DNA of 64,000 bases, taken from NCBI RefSeq assembly GCF_050436995.1, contig NC_134754.1:985001-1049000 (forward strand), written 5' to 3'. A model generated the notes under the pieces. The model searched no databases, was not told the DNA's origin, and saw only the letters and a list, made by a program, of their open reading frames with translations. The translations under genes and the position numbers were made by a program. Origin of the DNA: Anticarsia gemmatalis. Its lineage: Eukaryota; Arthropoda; Insecta; Lepidoptera; Erebidae. Shown here one piece after another: positions 21,671 to 32,893 of this stretch (within the stretch, counting starts at the first letter, position 1; every line of letters starts with the position of its first letter).

Positions 21671-21843
21671 AGTAGCGCGATTCTCTACTACTATGGAATA
21701 CCGACAACCTAGCTAGCTAGCTATCATAAAATTTTGTCTGAAAATCTGACAAGCGCCTCTAGCGGGCGCCGGAGTAACTATTTTTGCAGTTCAATGTTGA
21801 ACTCTCGTTACTCGATAGCACCGGCTGTTGAGAATCGTGCTAC
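21671..21843. mobile_element. MITE family M, copy 2
   Basis: Begins AGTAGCGCGATTCTCTACTA and ends GAGAATCGTGCTAC, with the internal CTGACAAGCGCCTCTAGCGG block. Its right end abuts copy 3 with no intervening sequence. Confidence 0.7.
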
Positions 21844-22023
21844 AGTAGCGCAATTCTCTACAGCTGGTACTGTCGAGGATCGAAAGTTTGACATTTGAAA
21901 TGTACCGCCGAAATAGTGCCTACGACGCCCGTTAGAGACGCTGATCAGATTTTTATACAACATTTCTCTATGACTAGCCGGTTGTTGGTAGTCGATAATA
22001 GTAGAGAATTGAGCAATAGTAGC
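21844..22023. mobile_element. MITE family M, copy 3 (tandem with copy 2)
   Basis: Begins AGTAGCGCAATTCTCTACAG and ends GTAGAGAATTGAGC. The inner part has GACGCTGATCAGATTTTTAT and TGACTAGCCGGTTGTTGG. The element lies head-to-tail next to copy 2. Confidence 0.75.
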
Positions 22024-22641
22024 TTGGAGTTTGGTAACATGCCCGGTAAATAGCAGGCTCGCTCCCTATTATAGTTGCTCGCATCGTTAATGGCGAAAAT
22101 GTAACTGTATAGTATTTCATACAACTTCGAGTACAACGGGAGTAATAATAATATTATGTATGTATGGAGTTAAAATATAGTAATAGGATTTACCAGTAAA
22201 ACTCATTTTGCGTGACAAATAAGCACCATATTTTTCATGTTCGCCACTTAATTAGAACCGTCACGTGTTTAGTAATTAGGCAGTTAAGTATTTAAGCTAA
22301 TTAAGTAATAATCTAGATTTTGAGTTAGGCATGCGAGTGTGGCGTGTTTCAGCTTTCACCGATAACTTTACATCGTTAGTTTTTAGTACATCAAGATTAG
22401 TTTGTTATTAATATGGTTTACGAGTTTACTTGTTAGGCCCTTGTGACTTTAGCGCTGTTTACTTTTTATTATGTATGTATTATGTTTTGCATATGCAGTA
22501 AAAAAGGTGCCATATGAAGAACATGTTGCATGAGGTTTGGATTTGGCTAGATATTATTTTGCGCCATACAATATGAAACTATATCGAATCCAATAAAATT
22601 TGAGTTCACAAACTCTATATTGTCATATTTAAAACTATCAC

Positions 22642-22656
22642 CAATTTTTTTTTTTT
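22642..22656. repeat. Poly(T) run
   Basis: A run of about 13 T in otherwise unremarkable sequence. It may be the poly(A) tail of an old minus-strand retroposon, but the flank shows no recognisable body. Confidence 0.3.
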
Positions 22657-22834
22657 ATAAAACGGACGTGTTTTCTACTAGAGTACGTAAAAATATACTA
22701 ATACAGTAATAGTTGTTGTAATATTTAACTTATTAATGTCTCTTTCGTTGTTCTAACAAAGAGTGTACATTTGATTTGACAACATTCAATTTCACTCAAT
22801 AATTTTACATTCACAGGACACGCATTTTACATTC

Positions 22835-22900
22835 AAATACCTGACGTTTCGGCCAGTATAACGCTTAATCAAAACATACGATAGTTTAAAATGAATTAAA
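22835..22900 (-). repeat. Retroelement tail with GGCCGAAACGTCA motif, minus strand
   Basis: The minus strand reads TTATACTGGCCGAAACGTCAGG. The core word is identical to that at 8180-8192, but the flanks differ. The parent element was not recognised. Confidence 0.35.
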
Positions 22901-23172
22901 TAATGTATTTGTTATTACGGCGTAAAAACGCTAGGTTACTTATTAAAACAATTAACAGTTCTATAAGCCCCGTAATAATCATAATAACCACATTTAGAGG
23001 GCAGTAAACAAATCATAAATAACAACACAATGGTCATGTAAAACGTTTCACGTTTAAATTCGGGTCAGAGCGCGTACGACGTACGTACTGTACGTGCACT
23101 AGTTGAGATTTATTACTACAACACTTTGTTGAATGCTTGTAAACATGCCTTTTATTTTAAGTGTAGGAACCG

Positions 23173-23357
23173 TACCTCGATTCTGTACCACCATCGACTA
23201 CCGACAACCGGCTAGCTATCGAAATTTTGACATTTAGAATGTACTGTCAAAATATTTCCTACGACACCCGTCAGAGGCGCTGATCAGATTTTCATACAAA
23301 ACTTCTCGATGACAGTTCGGTTGTCGGTAGTCGATAATTGTAGAGAATTGAGCTACT
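23173..23357. mobile_element. MITE family M, copy 4
   Basis: Left end TACCTCGATTCTGTACCACC, right end TGTAGAGAATTGAGCTAC. It has GACTACCGACAACCGGCTAG near the left and CGGTTGTCGGTAGTCG near the right as matching inverted arms, with GGCGCTGATCAGATTTTC between them. This is one of the best preserved copies. Confidence 0.8.
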
Positions 23358-23484
23358 GAAATATTAGTGTTTTGTTTTTTGACTTCTTCAATTTTAAAGG
23401 TGGTCTTTGTGGTCCGGTACTACCTACATATAAAAACAAGTGACAATGTCTCTTGGATTTCTAGATCGGAAAATGATTTTTTCC

Positions 23485-23640
23485 GATTCTATAAGGCAAC
23501 TGAGAGTTCTCTAGAACAGTCCTTGAGTCCTTGAAAGTATGTAGAGTCCCCAACCCTCACTTGACCAGTATGGTAGACTCAAGGCATAAACAGTCCATCA
23601 TTCCGGGAGGAGACCCTATTATTAATAATAGGACCAACTT
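23485..23640 (+). repeat. LINE-tail repeat, family T
   Basis: It contains CAACTGAGAGTTCTCTAGAAC, GTCCCCAACCCTCACTTGACC, GGTAGACTCAAGGC and CGGGAGGAGACCCT, the family T modules in order. It lacks the usual GCAGTGGGACAGTAATGGG end. Confidence 0.55.
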
Positions 23641-23864
23641 TACTGGCCTATGTTAAAAAAGTGAGCGAGAAAAAACTAAAAAGTTGCAAAAGATCTCTTT
23701 ACAGTTTTGATTATAGAAAACTTGTCAAAACTTACTAATCGATTTTCATTTGTTTTTAGATTCAAAAACATAATATACATAAGTACATAAACATTTCAGA
23801 CTTTATTAATTTATTATTCTTAGAACTAAGCAAGTAAATATTATATTTTTTTCTTATACAAGTA

Positions 23865-24120
23865 CTAGCTGACCCGCGTAACTTTGCTTGCGTCACATAA
23901 GAGAGAATGCGTCAAATTTTTCCCCGTTTTTGTAACACTTTTTAATCGTACTCTGCTCCTATGTCGTAGCGTGATCATATAAAGCCTATAGCCTTTCTCG
24001 ATAAATGGGCTATCTAACACTGAAAGAATTTTTCAAATCGGACCAGTGGTTCCTGAGATTAGCGCGTTCAAACAAACAAACAAACAAACAAACTCTTCAG
24101 CTTTATAATATTAGTATAGC
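23865..24120 (-). mobile_element. Lep1-type mini-Helitron, copy 2
   Basis: On the plus strand it starts CTAGCTGACCCGCGTAAC and ends TTTATAATATTAGTATAG, the reverse of copy 1. A short GC-rich hairpin lies just inside the CTAG end, as Helitron 3' ends require, and there is no target-site duplication. It has an AAAC run of six units. A 71-codon frame inside (24005) is not a gene. Confidence 0.85.
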
Positions 24121-26487
24121 TGTAGACTATAGCCTCTTAGATACTCCACATATGAATATGTATACAAGAGTGTCTGTATGTCGTCACAAAGTGATATACG
24201 TCGTTAAGCAATCAATTTAGCAGCGGGTGAGCTTCGTTAGACGTCCCTGCATCGATATTAAGTTATGGTAAATAGATACCGTTGATGCTTTCATAAAATC
24301 ATATAGCGTCTAAATATAAAACTGTTTGGATGGCGAAATAAATTAAATCAAGAGTCGATTTTTTATGACCAGTGTTGTTTGAAGAATAATTTTAATTATT
24401 TTGATAAATAATTATTTAATTAATGGTCTTTGCTTTGTGAACAGAAAAGTTAGAATAACGAAGATGATGACCGGGATACTAAAATCTCTATTTGAGTACG
24501 TAGAAAATTATTAAGCAAGTAAAAGTTTTTTCACAAACAAAATCCACCACCAAAATGCTCTCACGCGGAGTTTAAAGATTATGCAAAATCATATGTCGAT
24601 ATTTAAAAATTAAGTAATGGTTTGATGAATATCGAACAACAAATGAAAATAGGTAAATATGTTGCAGTCAAAAACTCTTAACTTTTCGTCTCTTTTGATA
24701 TTACATCATGTCGCTAAAGCCCAGCAAAGTGAAGCGGGACTCCTCCTTCTAGTTGGTTTAAAAAAAATACTTCTAACCTAACCTACCCATGTTGACCAAC
24801 CTGTTCAGTCAAAAGTACTTATGACTGATTTAGCTAATCAATAAATTACTTTTGACTGGTTAAGAGTTTTGCCTGCAACATATACACAATTTCAAAGAAC
24901 AAAACGACATCAACAAGTGCAATACAACATCCTTAAACTGACTACTAAACACTTACACAACTATTTCAACTAAACCTTGTCTTATCAGTCCTTTTCACTG
25001 CATCATAAAGGGTGAGTACTTGCGACAGATAAATTACTTGGAGGGTTTGAGGAAATTAGGTTACAGGGTCATGGTACTGGCTGATAATAAGGGATGATTG
25101 TCACGGATGTAGGGTGGGTTTATAAGTGTTGTAGTTTGTAGGCATTGTGTTGGTATCGTTAGGTTATGAGTTTGAGAAAATTAGTGTTTATTGTAGAATA
25201 TCTTTAATGTTGGGTTTGACGTTGTATAAAAGGATTTAGAGAAGCGACTGAGAAATATATTGCCTTCTTAGACATTAGACAATTTAATCAGGTATAGGCA
25301 GCTTTTTCAAGTTCAATAAAAATGGTTTTGTTGAATTATTGGACACAAGAGTTTTCCGTCAGTCTTGCAGACACACGTTAGATCACGTCTTTTCCCATAG
25401 GGACTTTTTCCGATACGAAATCTCATTTTTCTTTTTCTTTTTTCAAATACATAGTCTCCTCCGTAGGCTATGTTCCACATAATATATGTATTTCACAGTA
25501 ACTATACTTCTTCCTCATACAATAATTCCCGTACCGCTCGTCACAAACCGCGTGAACACGTAACGAGCACATCACACTCCGTCACGTTCCACGCATCAAC
25601 TCATCAGCGTGACAGTCTGATTGATGCGCGTCACGCTCTTATCATCTATTTCCTATCATTATTCTATGCTATCAGTAGCTATCATTATTTCATAGTAACA
25701 TAGGCGTGATGGAGTGGTATTCTGATATAAATTAAGTACTTTTATTTACATAAAGTCCGGTTCTACACTGATATTTGTTCCTTGTGGATTCTATATGGTT
25801 TGGATTCTAAAGGTTTTTATGCCACTACATCATGTTTTACAGTCACACAGTCTTACTGATGCCCATCTTATCTTCCCTATCATTATCGAATATTATCTAT
25901 TTCATTTGCTTCTATACAAAATATATTCACATAGGACCTCGCTGCAATTTTTATACAGATGTATAAAATGCTCACTTTTGATAGTACTTCAGAATATGTA
26001 CTTATCTTTATACTACTACAAAAAACGTTTTTGTTCATGCTCGGGTTTTGTAAAAACTTTTAATTAGTAGAGGGTCATTAACCTCTGTATAACTATAATA
26101 ACCCGTCGAAAACAACAATACTCAAAGAATTAGTTTCACAAACAAAGTCAAAATATGATTTTATCCGACCCGGAAATGAAATCCGACCCCATATTTATAA
26201 CGTGATAAATACACGCACAAATATAATTATAATTTTAAATTATCAAAACATTTATTCGTGAATTCACAAAAGCAATTTAATTTTAAAGCCAAGTTGTAAA
26301 TTCTATGTAATCAGTGTCGTAGTTCCGGCAACAACGCACGCGACTTATTTACTTATAGTGAGCTTTCTTCACTAGATTAAGTTGCTATTTCGATTTGTTT
26401 TTCTATTTTCTAACGAATAGCTTTTTTCTGAAATACTATTTCGTAAAGACAATGTTCAATAATCTCTCCATTCTTAAGCTAAAAGAA
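24121..26487. other. Gene-free AT-rich DNA
   Basis: No gene recognised. A GC-richer patch at 25530-25640 has repeated GTCACG/CGTGAC words (AACCGCGTGAACACGTAACG, ATCAGCGTGACAG, GCGCGTCACGC) and might be regulatory. Short frames at 25470 and 25795 look like chance. Confidence 0.4.
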
Positions 26488-26728
26488 AAAAAATCTTATC
26501 GTTCGGTTAGTGCTCAACCTAGTGTCAAAGTTGTTCTAGCCGCCCGAAGGCCTTTGACATAATTTAACGACCGTTATCTTTATTAACAACAACCGGGATC
26601 AAATTTTACGTGCCCTCCGAAGCACGAAGAAGCCCAGTTCAAATACCACTACACGGTCACCCATCTATGGATTGACCGTGCCAAGGTTTGCTTAACCCAC
26701 AGATCGTTTACCGAAACTAATAATAACA
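26488..26728 (-). mobile_element. SINE-like repeat, family G, copy 2
   Basis: The plus strand shows the modules reversed: GTTAGTGCTCAACCTAGTGTC, GCCTTTGACATAATTTAACG, ACGTGCCCTCCGAAGCACG, CAGTTCAAATACCACTAC and AACCCACAGATCGTTTACCG. The GATA tail has been lost. It is oriented like copy 3. Confidence 0.7.
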
Positions 26729-28531
26729 CTTCAAGAAACTACTTGATAACAAACGTACAAGTTCAAATATAAATCACACAATACCATATTTTCCAACAAC
26801 AAAAGTAAAAATCCTTTGCGATTTTCTGTTTTTCACGAAAAGAATAAAGCCAGCCTTTGAAATAGTGCCTGCTATTGTTTGCGAGGTACCAATAGATGGC
26901 AGCACCGTTTTAAGTATCAAAGTGACGGATGGGAAGGTAACTAGATATGCTTTTTGTTCAATCTATATCGTTTCTTAACCTTTTAAGGGTTAAAGGAAAT
27001 ATTATATGATTTGTTTACTCTTTTTTGATATGAGGGGTTTAGTTTAGGGTTAAGTTGAAATGGATTGGATGTGAAATACCTTTGTTTGAATAACCTTTTT
27101 ACAAAAACTTATTTTTTATACTTTACTATAAATTATCTTGATGTCTATTTTTTATCGCAATTTGATTCAAATTCAAATTTCAAATTCTAAATATAGAATT
27201 TATACACAAATTAATACGCCCTTTGCGTGTTTTATTTTGACCTTAATGGAATAAAATAAATCTCTATCGTTCTGCAAAATACTTATACTTTATTTTATGA
27301 CGTGCAGGACTATAAAAAAAATCATCAAGTGTTTTGATAAAGCCATGCTAAAGCCCCGAGATAGACATATTAAACATCGGTCCTAGGTTCACCAGTGAAA
27401 CACCGGTGAAAATTAAACTACCTAGTACTCTCTCTTGTCATAGTATTTACAACTAACTTCACCAATAGTACAAATAAACAATATTATTCGGCTTCAACGA
27501 CGTCAATTTAACTCAAATAACGCATCAAATTTCAAACAGAACGAACAAATTGCACTGCTCATTAGCGCGCTCATCAATAGTTAATCTCGCAAAGAATCCA
27601 TTTCACTGAAGTGTTGCTTTGGCAATAAGTAGTGCTTTGAGGTATCGAGTGCGCAATGAATGGTGTTATGACGAGTGGTTTGAGTGATCAATCAATGTTT
27701 GATGACGTAATCGTCTTGAGTGATGTATTAGACTGATTGTGGGGGGTAAGAGTGGTGAAATATTTTTTTGGATGTGAGATATTGCTTGCTGTGTGTTTCG
27801 AATTGTTATCGAATAGAAAATATCATGTAGGATAAATATACGATATTTGTATTTTGTATAGGATTCTGTCTTGCTCTTAGTAGGAATAAATTCTGACTAT
27901 TTTCAGGTTTTAGCTCCAAAAGTCGCGTAACCACTTTATATTTTAAGAATCTCACTTCTACAAAATTTATATAAACTCCTGAAGATAATCAGGAAGTATT
28001 ATTAGAATTAATCATTTAAATCAAATGTTTTTTTGATGAAGCATGGTGTTCGAAGTTTCAAAATCATTGAATATGTCCAACTACTTATGGAGTTAACTGT
28101 ACTTAACTAAGGAGTACTGTAATAAAGTACTATATGTATGAGCAAACATTTTGTACTTGACACAGCATAAACTAAACAGGAGCTAATATCATTTTAGTTT
28201 TAAAGGTTCAACATTTCAACACCCAACCTTTAAATATAGCTTATTTTCACACCTTCCAATTCCTTCACTCCACCAGTACCCAATCACTCAAGCAACAATG
28301 ATCGTAAGAACACAATAAGCTAAGAACAAAACGTCGGCGCGCCTTCACGACACAAATTGCATAGAGAATTGGCTCACGTCATCCGCGCTACTTAGTAACC
28401 ACATTGTAGAACCGGGTGAGAGATGGTGATGATTGGAAGCGGTTTTCCAGACTGATATTTTCCCACAGTTTTAAAAACCGCCTAAGTCCGAAGAATATAA
28501 TAATAACATGCTGATACTGATGACTCAGAGG
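26729..28531. other. Unique DNA, no gene seen
   Basis: No reading frame or RNA gene recognised. At 27540-27730 the base composition rises and long non-repetitive words occur (GGTATCGAGTGCGCAATGAA, TTTGATGACGTAATCG), which would suit a conserved regulatory element, but I have no comparison to test this. Confidence 0.35.
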
Positions 28532-28704
28532 GACGATTCTCTTTTATTATCGTGTATCAACAATTGCTACCTATCAAAATATTTTGTTTGAAAATCTAAT
28601 CAGCACCTCTATTAAGCGTTGCAGAAACTTTCTTTGTAGTACATTTTAAATGTCAAAATATTGTTAGTCAATAGTACCAACTGTACAGACTCGCACTACA
28701 AGTT
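28532..28704. mobile_element. MITE family M, copy 5, degraded
   Basis: It keeps GACGATTCTC at the left, AATCTAATCAGCACCTCTAT in the middle and ACATTTTAAATGTCAAAAT, in family order, but the arms no longer match well. Boundaries are approximate. Confidence 0.5.
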
Positions 28705-28849
28705 CAATTACCAGATTGGGAACTCATTATTTTTTTAACTAAGACTCTATAGTTATCCGGTTTATTCTACAGAGAACGTCAATGGGTTTTATACCGCATG
28801 GAACGTACAATATCAATGGTGAAAGTTAGATACATTTCCTAAACTTATC

Positions 28850-28995
28850 TTGACTACCTCTGCGCTTAAGTTGTAGTGTCTGCGACTGTTGGTCATGAGG
28901 GCGCTGGTTTGATTTCCAGGTCGAGGAAAGCGCTTTAGGTCTGTGTTATTATAATACTTTTCAAAAGTAGCCCGGAGCTAGTTTAAATTTCCGAA
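28850..28995 (+). mobile_element. tRNA-derived SINE, family B, 5' part
   Basis: TAGTGTCTGCGACTG and GGTCATGAGGGCGCTGG precede a B-box-like GGTTTGATTTCC and GTCGAGGAAAGCG, then TAGCCCGGAGCTAG. The same order occurs on the minus strand at 36190-36435. The tail end CTCTGCCNACNNCTTNGG seen in other copies is absent here. Confidence 0.5.
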
Positions 28996-29615
28996 ATATA
29001 ACAATAGCGGTGCCCCCAATTATATTACTTGAAACCGACATTTAAAAAAATGTAATGTGGATGGGTATATTTAACACATTCCTGGCCTCACCTTTGGAAA
29101 AAAACAAGTTTAATGTCGTAACCTAATACACAAAGATTTGTACTTGAAACCATAAATATCAAATGGTATTCTAAATCGCTTTTCTCAAGTTACCAAGATT
29201 TATCCTAATACTATGCTTGTTTCTCTAATAAAACATTTTCTTGTGAAAAATGTTTCCTTTTCCCGAGGTGTGAAAACTAGAACTTTATACCTACATCACA
29301 GAGACCACAAACTTAATAGAAAACAACGTAATACATTTTATTTTCACGAAATTTTCCAGGAAAAAGGGTATTTTCCTTTCTTTTTTCTTGAAAGTCCCTG
29401 TGGCACTTATCTATTCTGATAATAATATGTTTAGGGCTTGGATAAAACGTGTTTCGATACTGGCTTTATCTAAAAATATCTAGACGAAGCTTTTGGAAAA
29501 TTTACTCTTGTACATACGATTTCTTTGTATATCTTTATTTTTTTGTTTTTTAGTATACCAATTCAAGTCATTACGGAGTGCACTCTATTACAGTGCACAT
29601 TATTTTATACATACA

Positions 29616-29848
29616 CTAGCTGACCCACGCAGCTTCGTTTGCGTTACATAAGAGAGAATGGGTCATAATTTTCCCCTCCTAATAGTTGCAGCGTGATGTT
29701 ATATAGCCTAAACCCTTTCTCAATAAATAGTCTATTCAACACGAAAATATTTTTTCAATTCAAACCAGTGGTTCCTGAGATTAGCGCGTTCAAACAAACA
29801 ATCAAACTCTTCAAATTCTTCAATCAAGCTTTATAATATTAGTACAGA
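29616..29848 (-). mobile_element. Lep1-type mini-Helitron, copy 3, diverged
   Basis: Plus-strand start CTAGCTGACCCACGCAGC, end CTTTATAATATTAGTACAGA. The middle has small deletions relative to copies 2 and 4, so it is probably older. Confidence 0.8.
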
Positions 29849-32706
29849 TGAATTATAACACAAATGATTTATTTAAGGCAGTAGTATTTCCGAATGTCCC
29901 AATACATTTTAAAAACTTGAGGCTTCCTTAGCATTACGGTAATTGCACCACTTTATCAATCTCTTATAGGGTCTTTTATTACTATTTTTCCTTGTTGATT
30001 ACCATTTGAACGATATAATATCTCGTAAATACAAAAATATAGTCGTTGATATATTACATTCGTGTATCAACTCATGAAATTCAATTCTGACACACATCTT
30101 GCAGTGCAACTATTAAAGGCACTCCACACCATTGCACACTGCGCGTGGCGTTTTTGCCGATTACCTAATATTCAACATTATCGTGTTCATACAACTGGCT
30201 CAAATTAATCGAACAATTTCCATAAATAGAAATTCCCGGGTCTAAATAACAAGATAAATGAACGTTTTACTAGAAATAGTAAACTACAAAATAAAGGATA
30301 TTAAAGTGGTCGTTGCAATGTTTACTAAAGTCTTTTATAAGTAAGAGTAAAATCAAAATTAACATATCATTATACTTTTAAGGTTACTCGGTACAAACTA
30401 GGATTACATAGTTGCATCTTTTTAAGTTATACAAGAAAATAAATCTGATATTAATGTCATATGTAAGCGTTATCGCAGCGTTTCTTCACATATAATCTAG
30501 TACATATCTTATTCTGTTACGTAGGCAATCGTTTGGCACGCGAGGCTTTACAACGTATGATATCCTAGAGGCATGCGATTCAGTGGAGAATGCACCTCGC
30601 TTTATTACTCACATCACCTTCTGTTGTCAAACTAGTGCTGTTTATGTGCAGTTTCGGGACACAGCGGGCTTGTGAGAAGCGAGTAACATACTTTGAAACT
30701 ATTTTTGTAGTTGTTGTGTTATTACCAGCTGATAGAGTAACATTTATATCTTTCGCTATAGGAAAATGTCTTAATTTTCTTTTTCATTCTTATGTAGGGG
30801 TATATTTTACATAAGATGATGCAACTGTTGAGAATATAATCTTGGGTTCTGTTTTAGAGTCGGCATGGATGTTTCAGGATCGGTCGAAACTTTCTCAATT
30901 TAATGACAAGCAATTATTTACAGAAAAAAAAAGTCTGAAAATGTGTCCAATATTTAGAAAAGGCTACCCATCCATAGAATATCCATGAGATTGCAAAACC
31001 CACCGATTGTTTACTAACTGATGAGCGTTTATAGCCATGAATGCTTCAAAGCACCCAGAACGTGAAAACGCCATGATACAAACAGTAACACCACATACTG
31101 GCACATAAAACATATCCACAACACTCAACACAAAATAATATGACCTTATTCACCAATTGGCACAAGTACGTTTTCCCCAGCCCGAAGGTATCACACAAAC
31201 GCGTTTATTCCCTCTTTATTCTCTATGAATAAATACGTAGCAGGAAAATCTGTATTTACGTCGGGGACGACAAACATACGATATAATATCTATACAATTA
31301 TATTGACTTATATGGCTTTTTCTTAAGATGGTTGACATTAGTATATCGTTGTAGGTGTTGTACAATGATTGTATCGCAGTTTCTTAGTATATAATGGTCA
31401 AGGTTCACGAAGCTACCTACTAGTTTAGGCACATTATTACTAAATGCTCTTTTCATATGTATATTCTTAGATAAGATGTAAGGAGGTCCAAACTAAAACC
31501 CTGTTTCATAAAATCTGTGATAATTGCTATTTGCATTTAATTTTTTAACATTCTACATACCTTTGATAATAACGATTTTCTTCTATCACGAAATATATAA
31601 ATATAATACTTGTATGTTTAGTGCATCTGGCCGACCATCGATCATCAAAGCAAAAATAGTAACATTTAGAAGAAGAACAACTATATATGAAACTAAAATA
31701 TAAAATAATTAGCAAAAAAATAATTCACTTATTTTCTCTTAGCAACTAGCTTTCACCCTTAGAAAACACACCGATGTAAAAACATAATAAAAAAAACTGC
31801 AAGCAATATCTCCCCTAAAATCTTCATCTTTAAATATTCAGCGATGTAATTTAATGACAGGATTTAGGTTGACATCGTTTCATTCATGTTTATCAAAGGC
31901 TTGGCAGACGTCTTTAAATATGCCGTATAATATTGAAACGGGAATAAAAAACTGTCCTTTGGGAGTTTCCACGTAATTAAACATCGTTTAACGCCTCGCT
32001 TGTAAAACGCTGTGTAATCTTCGCTAGATGATCGCACCGGCTTTACTTGGGAGTTGTGAACTTTATTACACTTTGATATTACGCTTTTTAATGACTGTTT
32101 CATGTATAGGCCTTGCCACGCATGTTTTATGTGATATATAAGCTGCACCCATATAACATTATGCATACAATATGACTCAAATTCTAGACTGCAATCAAGA
32201 ATTGGATGACAAAAAGTCTCAATGAATTCACGGGAAATACACTAGAAATTTAGAATCAACGTTTAAACTGCAACTTATTACTCCTTTAACAATCACAGCG
32301 ATATTTGAATTAACCTTGATTTCCATAAATATCATTTACTAAACAACTCATAATTATTTGAGTTACTGACTAAAAAGTCGCTATCAATGTCTAAGATAGC
32401 TGTAAGCTTAAGCTATTTCGATGACTAAGTTTATTTCGCCATTGATAGTAACTTTTGATGTTCAGACGAACCTCGTACATATTTTTTACACCATTAACTT
32501 AAGGCTTTGTCCCAAAATCACTTGACTTTGTGAGCTCCTCCAAAATTGTTAGTCTTGCAGACGTTCGGCACTTCATAAAGGATGCTTCATACCACTTGAT
32601 TGAGATGAGAATAATGTTTCTGAGACGCATCATTGTATATCATGCAGTATATTGTTATTTAGAATATAATTGTTTTAACATTTTTTTAAGTTTTAATAGT
32701 TAGAGC
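29849..32706. other. Gene-free AT-rich DNA
   Basis: No gene or known repeat recognised. Frames at 30590 (plus) and 31864 (minus, 100 codons) lack similarity that I know and have no start context or codon bias supporting them. Confidence 0.4.
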
Positions 32707-32893
32707 TGTAGCGCAATTCTGTACAGTCGGTACCATCGAGTATCGAGAGTTTGACATATAAAAAGTACTGCCAACATAATATATTTTATGTAGTTCTTGC
32801 GGAGCCCGGTAGAAGCGCTAAATAGATTTAAGTGTGTTTCTCGATAGCTAGCTTGTTGTCGGTAGTCGATGGTAGTGGAGAATGGAGCTGCTG
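32707..32893. mobile_element. MITE family M, copy 6
   Basis: Starts TGTAGCGCAATTCTGTACAG and ends GTAGTGGAGAATGGAGCTGC. It carries CGGTACCATCGAGTATCGAG on the left and TCGATAGCTAGCTTGTTGTC on the right. Confidence 0.75.

Noticed and set aside
23055..23100. Quasi-palindrome around GTACGACGTACGTACTGTAC
   Set aside because: It is short, imperfect and made of simple alternating words, so it is not comparable to the long perfect inverted repeats at 45-46 kb.
24005..24220. 71-codon frame
   Set aside because: It lies within and beyond a non-coding Lep1 Helitron.
25470..26067. Two frames of 77 and 90 codons
   Set aside because: No domain, no similarity to each other that I can see, and typical chance length for this base composition.
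31864..32166. 100-codon minus-strand frame
   Set aside because: No recognised domain or neighbouring exon signals; treated as chance.
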